DNA of 64,000 bases from Cytauxzoon felis (GCA_020283715.1 JAIQCW010000078.1:1-64000), one strand, 5' to 3'; numbered from the stretch's first letter, positions 24,401-37,200 are shown. Notes: generated from the letters alone by a model not told the origin. Program-made: numbers and translations.

Positions 24401-25719
24401 TTATCAAACCATTCTTTTAGTTCTAATTTACATACTTTCTGTTCATTTGCATCACTAATTAAACCTGTTATCATTTTTTTTGTATCTATTGTATTCATAT
24501 CACTACTTAATAAAAATAATCTATCTGGTATATTTTTACGTAATAATCTTATACTCCAATCAAATTTATTCATTAAATATTTATGTGCACTATGTATATT
24601 AGCATCTATATAATATCTTTTTTTTGCAACAACATCAGATTTTTTAAATGTATATACTAATTCATTAGTATCTTCATATAAATTACATTTATATTTATGT
24701 ATATTCTGTGTTCTACCCTCTTTACATAATTCATCTTGATCTATATGTTTAATAAATTTACCACCCAAATTATCCTTTTCTGGTAATTTTATACGTAATT
24801 CATAATCATCACCTGTAACATGATCTTCATTCTTATCACCAACCTTAAAACTTATACGTAAGGAAGTCCAATCACTAACACCCCTACTAACACTCAAATC
24901 AACAGTAGCATCTAATCTACTATAAAACTTCTCTACATTATCTTCCATCAACATTGAATGTGAATAACCATTACAAAATACTATAGAATACTTTCTCTGT
25001 ATAGAATGATTAAAAAATACTTTAGAACTTAATCCATCATAACCAGCACAATAACTACCATAACCAAGTGGATCACCATTATTACCATCTACAACCAATG
25101 ATACAATCCAATCATCAAATACATCATTTATACCAAGCTCAGTAGTTCTATTAGCTCTCTTCTTATAAGTAGCCTCCCATGTATATACACCAGCCTTCAC
25201 ACTCTTCTCCGACTCGTTACCCAATACATTAGTTACACCAGTATCTTTAACATTAATAACTGCCTCCAATGTCCTCATACTTGCTGTATCATTAATAAAT
25301 ATACCAGCAGCATACTGATACTTTTCATTAAGAGCCTTCAAAACACCATTAATCACGTAACTAGGGTTACATGTATCAGGTGATTGAACTGCAGGACTAG
25401 TACCATAATCTGTAACACCTGATATAGGTACCTTGTCTTCAATACCTTTAACCAATGTCATCTTAGAGTTTACCTTCACCAAATTCAACATCGATGGTGG
25501 CTGAACAAAGAGCCAAAATTTACCACTGTCCTTAGGATTGACTTTAGATAAAACAATGTCATCCTTAATCTCCATAGTAAACTTCATGTCAACGTTATCA
25601 CCCTTTACATCCAATACATCTACAGATAGAGGAATCCTAGAATGTAAATCATTTGGTCTAGTGGCCTTGACAAATACAGCAGTGTATAACAACACCAAAG
25701 AAATCACGAGGTTAACCAT
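21441..25719 (-). CDS. Large secreted or surface protein, unknown family
   Basis: Exons 25719-23192, 22778-22452, 22407-22320, 22268-21441 sum to 3771 nt (1256 residues), with exact phases. An N-terminal signal peptide (MVNLVISLVLLYTAVFVKA) is visible; I see no clear transmembrane helix or GPI signal at the C terminus (it ends EEEEQVLVVEK). The body is beta-rich looking with many NxT/S sites and scattered cysteines, several as pairs. I recognise no named domain; 6-Cys-like or piroplasm-specific surface antigens are possibilities without support. Intron 1 (413 nt) holds a cassette; introns 2 and 3 are 44 and 51 nt. The middle of exon 1 is extremely A/T-rich and Asn/Lys-rich. Confidence 0.82.
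22833..23160. repeat. Cassette R20 with module F, secreted-protein intron 1
   Basis: T, B, T, E, C, T, T, F (about 23030-23050), D, B, T. The TTCCACTTGAGGTTACATCCAA-to-F segment resembles those in R18 and R37. It follows an (AT)n run just before the terminal module. Confidence 0.9.
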
Positions 25720-26313
25720 TGTTAATATTTATGTTTATAATTTAATGTTTATTTAAATTTGAATTATTATTATTAAAAGGAATTTATGTTACTTTAATAT
25801 ATAAAAAACTTTAATAACAATATTAAACATTTATAAATATATGTAATACAAATAAGTATTTACTAAATGTGCCGTCTCCTTCGAGATGTACGTAATAAAT
25901 GGCTTCCATCGACCATTTACTACGTACACCCGGACAGCAAATGAAGAGGTAGGCATTCTTCTCGGATTCCAAAGAATTCTAACAGATAATATAACAAGAA
26001 TATAACAAGTATAGTAGTATTAATACATTATATTTATGATTAATGAGAATCAAAGATGTCTGATACAATATATTACATTGTCTATGATGTACGTACGTTT
26101 TGCCACACATACCACCATTGTTGATAGGGATTATACAAGCTAAGCATGGGTTAAGGCCCTCATTTCCATGAAAATAAACCCACTAAATTTAAAAAATTAC
26201 CAACAGTTAACTATAATATTCATAATATATCGCACTTTCCATATTTTTAATCACTCATCATTAATCTACTCTTCACTTTATACCATGTAATATATTAATT
26301 TTATAAACATTAA
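25720..26313. other. Intergenic region with a long hairpin
   Basis: About 590 nt between divergent genes, no cassette. It contains a hairpin with 15-nt arms at 25888-25902 and 25913-25927 (GTACGTAATAAATGG against CCATTTACTACGTAC, one G-T type mismatch, 10-nt loop). No ORF or RNA gene is recognised. Confidence 0.6.
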
Positions 26314-28533
26314 ATGCCTTTAAAAGAGAATTTATATCGCATATTTAAACCACATATCCCATCGGATTTAGATTCTGAAGTCAGGAAAATATTATCAAGG
26401 ACATCGACAACTCCAGATGAGAGTACCAAATCTATTGAAGATAAAGTGAGATTATATTGGTAATATAAATATATTCCATAATAGGTCAAGAAATGGAGCA
26501 GTGTTCTATCGTCATTGTCCATGAGATTTGGTCGTATGACCACCGGCAATATGGTACACGTCTTCAAAGACGGTACAGATACATTCACTGATATGTTAAA
26601 TTCCATCAATCAAGCAAAAAAACGTGTATGGATAGAAGTATATATACTTGATGGATCATCTGCATCAGATTTATTCATAAAAACACTCAAAAACGCAGCC
26701 AAAAGAGGATGCAATGTCATACTACTTGTAGATTATGTGAGTAGACGTTCCATCGTTATCATTCACATCTCCACCCGAAGTCCAATCCTGCCATCAAGTT
26801 CTCCACCTGAGGTCTTACACTAGGCGTGGAGCCTTCTCTATTTATCTCCCCCTCAAGCTCCCGTAGATCGCTCTCGGGGTTTCCACTTGAGGTTACATCC
26901 AAGACATCGCCACGATCTCTGGGAGTGGCTATACTCTTTAGAGATAAGTAATTGGAAGAGCTGACGGCAGGACGAAGAGAGGTGCAAGTGGGAAGTGAGT
27001 TGGATTGGATCTAGTGTAGAAGACCTGTCTCATACTTTTTCAAGTCATTCTATCGGATTTTCATATTATAATATTTAGGGTGGTTCTATGTGGTATAAGG
27101 GTTATGATGATGAATTGCGATCATCTGGTGTCAATTTACTTTATTTCAATACGATATCCGATCCTTTATTGCCATTTGCGTATAGGAATCATAAGAAGTT
27201 GTTGTTGATTGACGATGATACCGCGTATTGTGGTTCGATGAATATTGGTGGTTCATCATTAGATGATAGTCCTGGTGGTTTTTATGATATTCACGTAAAA
27301 GTTAAAGGGCCATCATTTTATGATTTGGCTGAATCATTTTTGATGTCATTAAAGATGACGGGATATAATGGACCATTACTTAAATTGACACATCGTCCTC
27401 AACCATTAAATGATGGTGTTATAGTACAAGTATTGGAATCTAATATGCCTAAGCATAAGAAAGATATACAATCTGCTATGATTACTACACTATCAAAGGT
27501 ATATTTATCTATAAATATTTCATCAAGTATAATTTCTCATTCATTAAAGGCCAGTCACAGTATACATTTATCAACAAGTTATTTTACACCACCAGGCTCC
27601 CTTAGACGTGCATTATTAGCAGCTAAGCGTAGGAATTTAAACTTTAGATTATTATTGTCTGGTAATTCCGATCTATTTGGTGATGATTTCGTCACCCATC
27701 ATGTACTTAGAAAGTTTTTTGTATGTTAATCAACACAATATCATTTTTATACATAGAGACGTACAATTATAAATAAACCCAATCCAAACTTCAAAGTATA
27801 CATGACACAAAATAAACATTTCCATGGAAAAGCCATCGTTATCGATGACCTATGGAGCTCATTAGGAAGCTTCAATTGGGATAGGTTAGTTAAATATATC
27901 CATTCATATTCATTTCCAACTCTCCTTCACTCGCCGTGGAGGCTGTTCCTTTTACTTCCCCCTCCGCTTCCCTGAGATCAGCTGCGGGTAATCCACTCGA
28001 GGTTACATCCTTACTACCATCAACTTCGCCACGATCTCCGGGAGTGGCTATACTCTTTAGAGATATGTAATTGGGAGAGCTGTCTGCAAGAGGAACATAC
28101 GTGGATTGGACTTCAGGTGGACTACTTTGATGATGATTGTAAATATTACATCTATTGATTGTATATAGGTTATCGAGTAGGCGTAATATGGAGGTTAATT
28201 TGGGTATATTTGATCCTAATGTTGCTTGTAAATTGAGGGATGTTTACAAGAATAGTTCATTGGAATTACGTGAGTATACTAGATTAGATTCTATAAATCG
28301 TCCGAAAATTTTGAAATTATTTGATTTTATAACTTATCATATTAATAAATTTGGTGGTTTGTTTATTGAACAATAATTTTTTTATATATTTAAATTATCA
28401 TTCAGGTGGTAATTTATTCGATGGTTTATCTAATGATGGTTATAAAATATCATTTAAAAAGACATTTATGAGAACATTTATAGATGTTAATATTAGTGAT
28501 TTAATAATATTATCAAATCTATCTGGTGTATAA
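26314..28533 (+). CDS. Cardiolipin synthase-like phospholipase D family protein
   Basis: PLD-superfamily enzyme, probably a bacterial-type cardiolipin synthase acting in the mitochondrion. Exons 26314-26445, 26485-26736, 27079-27498, 27550-27720, 27757-27884, 28169-28356, 28406-28533 total 472 residues. Both HKD motifs are intact: HKKLLLIDD in exon 3 (followed by GSMNIG) and HGKAIVIDD in exon 5 (followed by GSFNWD). Introns 2 (342 nt) and 5 (284 nt) carry cassettes, the second immediately after the HKD-2 block. The 51-nt intron 3 is a multiple of three and reads as coding if not removed. The last exon extends past an in-frame stop at 28374 and depends on the GTTTGT donor at 28357; without it the protein ends there. 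Confidence 0.88.
26770..27022. repeat. Cassette R21, PLD-gene intron 2
   Basis: T, E, T, B, C2, T, D, E, T-like. The right terminal module is degraded (TTGGATCTAGTG). Confidence 0.87.
27917..28121. repeat. Cassette R22, PLD-gene intron 5
   Basis: B, C, T, D, E, T. The left T module is reduced to TTTCCAACTC. Confidence 0.87.
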
Positions 28534-28643
28534 TTATTATTCTATAATATACACATGATATAAAAAAATTATTAGGTATGAAAATTCTTCAATATAATTA
28601 TGGGGTGCTAGGTCGAGGATAGATGTTCTTAAATATCATTACA

Positions 28644-29801
28644 TTATATACTATCATTATTTTTCTTTAATGAATTGATAAATGATGGATGTATTTGTGT
28701 TAATTTTTTAATATCATCATAAATATCAGAATCATTTCTATTTGATTCGTTATTATTACTAGTAGATAGCAAGAAACAGTAATTTATTAATTGTTCATTA
28801 GATTTCAATGCACATTCCAAATCAATCTTCAATTTATTAATCTCACTCTTATACATTCTCTCATTCTTACGTAACTGCTCCTCACAACGTTTATATGCAA
28901 CGCCTAACAACTCCAAATCTTCCCTCAAATCCGATGATACACCATGAACATCCAACATATTATTCACATTATCATTTACATAAAGTCCACGTGAAGTATT
29001 CACGCCTTCGTTACAGCATGAGGTCGTCTTGCAGACAGCTCTTCCAATTACCTCCCCCTCCGCTTCCCTGAGATCAGCTGCGGGTATTCCACTTCTACCT
29101 GAGGTCCAATCACTACCTTCACCACGATCTCCGGGAGTGGCATTACCGTTTACGGGGAGATAATTGGAAGAGGCTCCACGCCTAGTGGAATCACTGGTTG
29201 TAACCTCAGGTGGAGAGCTGTCTGCAAGACCAACGGTGGAACTAACCTCAGGTAGAGTGTTATCTTCATAATTCTTTAGACGTAGCTTGAGCTATAGGAT
29301 GTGTGGATAAATTTACGACATTCAACTTACATTTTCTATAATCTCATAACATTCGGTCAATTTTATTTCAAGGGTCTATAATATTAGACATTTAGGATTG
29401 AACATTAATATACTTGGATTAATTTTGATTGTTGATCAAATTGTATATCTTTATCATGTGAATAGCATTTTAATATGAAATAATTTTTTAAATTTTCAGA
29501 TTGATTTAATAATTGTGTAGTTAAATCATCATTTAAATTTTTTAATGTGTTAATTTCATATTGTAATTCTTGAATCTAAATTTATTATTAAGATAAATGG
29601 ATATGTTTATAGAATACCTTGAGCTTATAATCATCTCTCAATTTATTATATGACTCTTGTTGTTGTTTAATAGTATCACTTAGTCTAGAATATTATATAA
29701 AATATATAAATGTATTATAAAATTTACTCTATTAATTGTTGTGAATTACGTAATAATATATCTTGAAATTTTATTGTATTAGAATTATATTCATTTTTCA
29801 T
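28644..29801 (-). CDS. Coiled-coil protein of unknown function
   Basis: Exons 29801-29728, 29684-29618, 29575-29414, 29375-29331, 29291-29247, 29027-28644, in frame throughout. Sequence is predicted coiled coil: heptad-like QQQESYNKLRDDYKLK, LQYEINTLKNLNDD, and LRKNERMYKSEINKLKID. The last intron is special: the only plausible donor (CCTGAG then GTTAGT at 29246) and the only phase-compatible acceptor (CTGCAAG at 29028) are both inside the repeat cassette, so a few cassette codons would be translated on each side. The start codon lies 11 nt inside the end of the upstream gene. Other exon joins for the last two exons cannot be excluded. Confidence 0.62.
29017..29253. repeat. Cassette R23, coiled-coil gene last intron
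   Basis: T, E, C, T, D, B, T, E, T. It appears to supply both splice sites of its intron. Confidence 0.88.
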
Positions 29802-32066
29802 GTAATGTTAAAAATAAATGTGAACATAATGGATGTTGTATAATCTCACCATACTTTATCTGATTAATATCAAAATTTTCATATTTTGGTATATCATAAA
29901 AATTAGGTAAATCTAATATCATCGGTTTAATCAATTTAGTATTATTAAAATTTCTATTCAAACATTTCAATATATGAGACTTATACTCATCCATAAACTT
30001 GAATACATTCTCATGATCATATGTAAACATAGCCAATTGACATCTCATACGAGCATCAATATATGTATTATAACCACAATTAAATAAATCCATATATAAT
30101 ATGTCCGTACTCTTCAATATCATATCACTCATAAAATCATATATAAAACGTACACCCTCACCATCAAATATACCATACAATTCCAAACCACTCGAGGTCA
30201 TTCCACCTGAGGTTATATTCCTGCCGTCAGCTTCTCTATTTACTTCCCCCTTCGCTTCCCTGAGATCAGCTGCGGGTTCCACCTGAGGTCTAGTACTATT
30301 CCTCATTCCATCTCCACCTTCACTTCCGCCACGATCTCCGGGAGTGGGTCTACTCTTTAGAGATAGGTAATTAGAAGAGCTGTCTACCAGACCAATGGTG
30401 GTTGTAACTTCAGGTTGCTGTGGAGCAGAGGCTGCATTACATTCGTTGGAGTTAACTTCATTAGAAGATGATTCGTTAATTGTATTGTTTTGATTGTTGG
30501 TAATTTTTTTGATATTGGATTTAAGATTTTCATGGTTTATATTTTGAATTAATTTGAGATTGATTTGGTAGATATTGGTAAGGTGTTTGAGTGGTTCATG
30601 GATTATTTTATCTATTTTTACATGTATAGAGTTTATTATTTCATTGAATTTTGTGTATGCTTCATTATTGTATGCATAGAATGCGATTATTCTTCTCATT
30701 AATGGTTTGATTATGGATATATAGATTTTATTTTTGTATATATCTGGTATGAGTGGTAGTATTTTTGCGATTTTGATGAGTTGAAATATGGATTTATTCA
30801 TAATGCATGGATCTGCATCATTAATTAGTGCATTTTGTGTATATAGATATAATATTAGCATTTCTATATACTCTGGATCATTATATATATAGTTATCATC
30901 GTTATTTACATTGATTGAGTTATTATAATTGGATGCGATAGAATTTTTATTAAAATCATGGGGTGTATGTTCAGACCCGGTATATATTTCAACATTACCT
31001 AGGTGAGTATAAAAACTATAGATGTTGTTGAATAATGTATCAATGATTTTATATACTTTTTGGGAATAATCAAATATATTTCCATTGAATGTTAAAAAAA
31101 TTGACTACTATTTTATTAATAGTTATAGGTTTAATACAAAATCTTATAATTTCACTTGTTAATTTTAAATTATGTTTTTTACAGATAAAGTATAGGAATA
31201 TACCACCTGTAGTATATAGACCATTAAATAATTTAGTATTTTCATCACATGTTATTTTATATAAAATATTTCTATTAGAATTTAAATGTTTAAATAAATT
31301 TTTCATTATATTGAATGAACCTTCCCATCCGATATGATTATAATAACCTTTATCATTTAATGTATGTAAAAGATAATTTAGACGTAATATAAGACTTGGT
31401 ATATCTCCATCTAACAATTTACTAGCTGTTAAATCTAAAGATAAATTATTTTGTCTACCACGTTGTTTAAATTTTTTATAATCATCGACTCTAGATAGAT
31501 AGTCATGATTTTTAAATAAATTATCAATTTTTAATAATTTACATAATTTACGTGATCTTTCTCGTCCAAAAAAGTATCTGTTATTTAATACGCTTTCACG
31601 TATGGATGGAAATAATCCGCTCGATAACAATTCATTATTCTTATAAGTATACCATCTACAATTATATCAATGAAAATGTCTAAATACTATATCAAGATTG
31701 GCAAATCATCTATATATATACAATACATCAACTTACTTGAATAAATTTTTGTATAGTTCGTCCACTAAATTAAAATCTATGCGTTCTTTACTTAGATTCT
31801 GTATATTCATATTAAAAATTTATAATTTATACCTTTATACCATCATGTAAATCTTCAAGTGACATAAGATTTACATTTTGTACTGAATTTATGACATTTA
31901 AAGGATACTTTTCATTTAAATTATTATTATTATTAAACTTGAAATTAGAATTTCCCCTAGTATCCAGTAATGGAGTTAAATTTGATAATCCATTATTATT
32001 AATTATAATAAAACAATAAATTGGATATAAAATATAATAATATACATAAAAAAATATAAATTTCAT
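29791..32066 (-). CDS. Signal-peptide protein, unknown function, with an apparent 1-nt frameshift
   Basis: Exons 32066-31833, 31798-31737, 31655 down to about 30430, then after a cassette intron about 30190 to 29791. The start at 32066 gives a hydrophobic leader (MKFIFFYVYYYILYPIYCFII), then an Asn-rich stretch as in apicoplast- or secretory-routed proteins. The body (RERSRKLCKLLKIDNLF, LILRLNYLLHTLND) has no domain I can name. The reading frame shifts by one at an A7 run on the plus strand (31094-31100); six instead of seven bases would join two long open frames. The cassette 30187-30415 is itself open in frame, so whether it is spliced or translated is unclear. The start is 4 nt after the delta-COP stop. 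Confidence 0.55.
30187..30415. repeat. Cassette R24, signal-peptide gene intron or in-frame insert
   Basis: T, T, E, C, T, D, E, T. The host-gene frame continues through without a stop; a possible donor GTAATG lies just upstream, near 30436. Confidence 0.85.
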
Positions 32067-32070
32067 TAAA

Positions 32071-34057
32071 TTAAGCTCCAATTGTTATAGAAAATGATGT
32101 CTGTAATTTAACCACATGATCTACATCATCCTCTTCTGTCCTAGATTTACAACCAGAAACCTATAAATTATATAAATTATTATAATTCACATATATATAC
32201 CTTGAGATTTGATAAAGATTCTTGTACTTGAGCATAAAGTGTAAATGGTAATAAATTATTAATGTCATTATTCACATTAAATTCCAATTTACTAGATTGA
32301 CCACCATCAAATTCCTCAATTATCCAATTAGTAGCCTCGATATTCTTTTGTACTTCACCAACATCATTGTAAGTAATATTCACAACGTCATTACGAGAAT
32401 GTAAAACCTGAAATGTTACATTAGTCAAAGCCTCATTCGTTGTATTCTCCAATTCTACAGCAACCGTCGTTGTACCATCAGCATTTACATTAGGCCAACA
32501 GTTTATCAATATAGGAGAGGATTCCTGTATTAAATATTAAAGTTTAAATCATCATAAACCTACCTCATTTTCCAACTTATATCTCCACTTAATAATCGAT
32601 AAAGGCTGACCAATAGTATATTCATTATGCAATTGAATCTTTAACTTATTAGCCAATGATTTATCAACCATAGGATGAAATCGCATCTTAATCTTCTTCT
32701 CATTCTCAATCTAATAAAATAATAATGTAAAACAAAGATTAACATCTAATTTCCTTTCCACCGAGATCCAATCAACATCTCTTGATCTTGCAGACAGCTC
32801 TTCTAATTACCTATCTCTAAAGAGTAAAGCCACTCCCAGAGATCGTGGCGGAGGTGAAGGTAATGACGTGACCTCAGGTGGAAGTGGAACCTGGAAGCGA
32901 TCTACGGGAGCTGGAAGGGGAACTAAATAGAAGGAGCTCTCTGCAAGAGAAGGAGAGGTGGATTGGACCTCAGGTGAGATTCACTGTATTAGTTTGTGTA
33001 TAAGCAAACCTGTAGGGATGCAGTTTGTGCAACGGATTCGAATGCTGTGACGATGACTTCTCCTTGTATATTCAATACATCGATATCTGAGTGGATATGG
33101 ATGATTATTCATGATTACTTACCTCCATCCAAGTGTATATTACCATTGCAAGTTTCTACAATTTGTACGACTAATGGTGCTTCAGCGTCTAGTACTTTAA
33201 TAACATCCTTCTTTATATCACTACGCAACGCAGGTGCCATCGCCTGATGGATAATTGGATGTAATATAGATTCACATACCATTCTATTGAAATTAGTAGG
33301 CCTATTATATTGTGCTTGCTGTTGCTGATGATATGAATCAACAGGTTGTTGAATTTGTTGTTTTAAATGAGGTGGTGATTGATATCCTGATGGAGATACA
33401 GTTTGATCTATAATTAAATGATCAAGTTGATTCCTCTTTTCTAATTTTGCAGCAATCTCCTTCCTACGCTCCTTCTCCTCCTTCTCTTTATTCTCTTGAA
33501 TGATCTTATGCATCTTCTCCTCATGAGATTCCATTTCAATATAAGTCTTAATCTCATCATACGTCAATACTTCACGTTTATTATTACTAATCAATTCATC
33601 CATATAGAATATAATATCAAATAAGTTGGACATTATACTCTCCTCATTCAACACAGGCTTTACGATATTCTGAAGGTAATATGAAGTTTAATAAAATCAA
33701 ACCATCCTCCATAGAATAACATTAAAAACCACTACTCCTCAACACACCTGTATAATCTCAACTAGTGATTTAACAACAGCAAGGTCTTCAATTATATTAG
33801 AGTCAAGTGTAGTCATTATGAAGACGTAATAGTCATCAACAGCTTGATATAGGAAACAATTTTTATCTGTTTCAACAAATGTATGATCACCTTCTAATAA
33901 ATTTTTATAAATTTATCATAAAAAACTTACTTTTCTTCTCTATAAGCCTTAAAAAATTTGAAAAATTAGATTCCAACACCTCCTTTGTTATCTTACTATG
34001 TTGACGAGATAATAATACTCTCGCATCAGATGCGATACCTGTACATAATATAGCCAT
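32071..34057 (-). CDS. ARCN1: Coatomer subunit delta (delta-COP)
   Basis: COPI vesicle-coat subunit, Golgi-ER traffic. Exons 34057-33931, 33893-33748, 33669-33123, 33086-33010, 32710-32564, 32524-32201, 32160-32071 give 485 residues, all phases exact. N-terminal longin-like region: [26 protein letters not shown]. Then [17 protein letters not shown], a Gln-rich linker, and the C-terminal mu-homology domain ([31 protein letters not shown]). Intron 4 (299 nt) carries a cassette; the others are 36-78 nt. Divergent from the RNA polymerase I subunit gene with a 146-nt spacer. Confidence 0.94.
32758..32977. repeat. Cassette R25, delta-COP intron 4
   Basis: T, E, D, T, C2, E, T. Confidence 0.88.
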
Positions 34058-34203
34058 TTCAATATTTCAAAATTATACACTCAATACAATTCAACATCCA
34101 TCATCATTAAATATCAACTAACATCCACCGTCCATCATTATGGTGTACTTCATACATCTATCATATAATATGTCGTACATTTGTAATATATATCCATGTA
34201 ATA

Positions 34204-37200
34204 ATGACAGAATTTAATTATAATAGAATTTCAGTATCGCATTCTCATGTTAATAGCTTCAACAGCTTCCTAGAACATTACACCAATCACATGGTCAAAC
34301 GTATACCTCCTGTATACATATCAAATGACTATGAGCATCTAAAGCACTTTCTCAACAACGATGAAAAACCATTCTGTAAGTTTAAATTTGATTAAAGTTA
34401 GCAAAAGACATTAAGATTATTGGAGAATCTTTTGATTTTAAGCTATGAATATAATAATAGTATTAGATCTTTTATTTTGTTCATCTTTTCTATTATTATA
34501 TTCCCAAAAATTACGGAGATGTTCAACTTGGATCTAAGGACTATTAAATCTAAATGTGTCTACTCATAATTAATTGTAACCATTCAGTTGTTAAGATCAC
34601 GGTTATATCTGTAAAGGTCGGCTATCCTACTCGTCCTGGTTCTGAATGTATTGGGATGGATAGGAAAATGTATCCTAGACATGCTAGGATAAGTCATATT
34701 ACATATGAAGCACCATTGATTGTGACTTTTGGTATAAAATATCCAGACACAGATACAATTTTGACTAAGGAGATGATCGTAGGCAATATACCGATAATGT
34801 TAAAATCAAATCATTGCAATTTGAATGGTTAGTTGATGGAATATTATAATTTATATTACCGTTAGGATTAACACCAGAAGGTATGGTAGAACAGGGTGAA
34901 GATGTAGATGAACCTGGTGGATATTTTATAGTTAAAGGTAATGAAAGGATGATACGTCAAGTTATAGCACCAAGATCAAATTATGCAATCGCAATTAAAT
35001 CAGATAATAATTCTAATAAACATGTACTATTCACTGAGTATTCTATTGTTATGAGGTGTCAATGGTAAGTTTTATGAGTATAAATGAACTTAAATTATAA
35101 TTTTAAACACCTCATTTTCCATTAATTATTAGTTATGATGATGGCTGTTATGTAACAAATTTTCTATATTTAACAATTAATAAACGTTGTATGTTCCGAG
35201 TATCTGTAAAAAATTCAATTGTTATGGTACCATTAACACTTTTATTAAGAGCACTTGTACCTGACATTACTAATGAAGAGTTAAAACATAAATTATCGCA
35301 AAATTATCTCGACAATGAAGAAATGACAATTTATTATCATCGTATATATTTAGATATGATTCAATGTGATCCTGTATTATCTGATATTGATTTTTCTGAG
35401 AATAGAGTAAGTTCATGTACATTTATCAAATCTAATATCTATAGTATCTATATCGCCTTGGTAAAGCATGCTGGGCACAAGTCAATCAATATGTACAACC
35501 CGGTGCATCTTTCGAAGATTGCGCCATCTATTTCCTAAAATACTTTGTCATTATACAAGCAAACACAAATATCGAAAAATTCGAAACACTACTCTTCATG
35601 CTACAAAAACTAGTCAAACTCTCATTAGGCGAAATACAGGTACGAATACATACAGCTAACCCGAATGATATATGAACACTCCACCTGAGGTTACAACCAC
35701 TGTTCCACTCGGCGTGGAGCCTCTCCACCTGAGGTTAGTCCTGCCGTCAGCTCTTCCAATTACCTATCTCTAAAGAGTATAGCCACTCCCAGAGATCGTG
35801 GCAGTGAGGAAGGTAATTATTGGACCTCAAGTGGAACCTGGAAGCGATCTATGGGAGCTGGAAGGGGAAGTAAATAGAAGAGCTGTCTGCAAGACGACCT
35901 CAGGTGGAACTCCTAGTGGTAAGGAAGTGGATTGGACCTCAGGTGGAGATCTGTCTGTAGGACGGAGAGATTTTGAAGATTTTCTTTGTAATTAATTTCA
36001 TGTGGATGATTATATTATAGGGTGAGAGTTATGATTCGTTTGCATTTCAGGAGTTGATATTACCTGGTCAAACATATTCTTGTATATTGAAAGAGAGTTT
36101 ATATTTATCATTATTGAAGATAAAGAGTTTATATAATACGGAATTGAATTATTTTAAGCGTTTTTTAAAGGGTGATAATAGTGTTCGTTCAAAGAGGAAA
36201 TTTATTGAGACTATTGATGTTAATGATGATCCTAATGTATTGAGGGAATTTTTTACATCTGTAGAGTTATTTAATTATGCTACAGATAAGGTAGCTCCAG
36301 ATATACCTAAGCGTTTACATTATTTTTTGACATCTGGTAATGTATTGAATAATCATTTTGAATTGAATCAGAATGCTGGATTTACTGTAGCAGTTGATCG
36401 TATTAATTATCATAGATTTACAAGTCATTTTCGTTCTATACATCGTGGTAATATATTTACAAAGATACGTTCTACAGAGGTTAGGAAATTATTGGGTGAG
36501 ACATGGGGTTTTATATGTCCTGTACATACACCTGATGGTTCTCCATGTGGTTTATTATTACATTTGGCTCAATTTGCAATACCTGTAACGGATCCATTAT
36601 GTAAGGATAGTATAATATCAGTTCGTAGATGTTTAAGGTATTTGGGTTATTGTGTAGATTTGAATGGTAATACACTTGTTACGAATTATATTGGTAATGC
36701 TAATAGTAATAAAAGATATATACCTATAGTAGTTGATGGTATACCTATATGTAATATACCATTTGATGATTCAATTAATGTATATAATCAATTGAGATAT
36801 AGTAAATTAAATGAAAGATTTGGTATGAAGAATCATTTTGAGATTATAGCATTACCTGATGGTAATTTATATTCAAGTATAACAATATTAACATATCCTG
36901 GTCGTTTAATTAGACCAGTAAGATCAGTTAATGATAATAATATTGAATGGATAGGTCCTATTACACAATTATGGTCAACTATTGCTGTATCAGATGATGA
37001 ATTGAAATTATCTCATTCATTATTGAAGGATTATAAATTGAATAATAAATTAATTAATGAATCTGAATCATTAGATAAGATATTATTAAAATTTAATAGA
37101 GAGGATATAAAATTATATAAAGACGAAAATTTTTTAGAGAATGCGCCTGTAAAATATGAATTTGTAGAGTTAAAACCATCATCAATATTATCTATAGTTG

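Noticed and set aside
28357..28376. PLD-gene protein ending at the TAA at 28376
   Set aside because: A GTTTGT donor and TTCAG acceptor join in phase to a further coding exon ending at 28533; the short form remains possible through retention.
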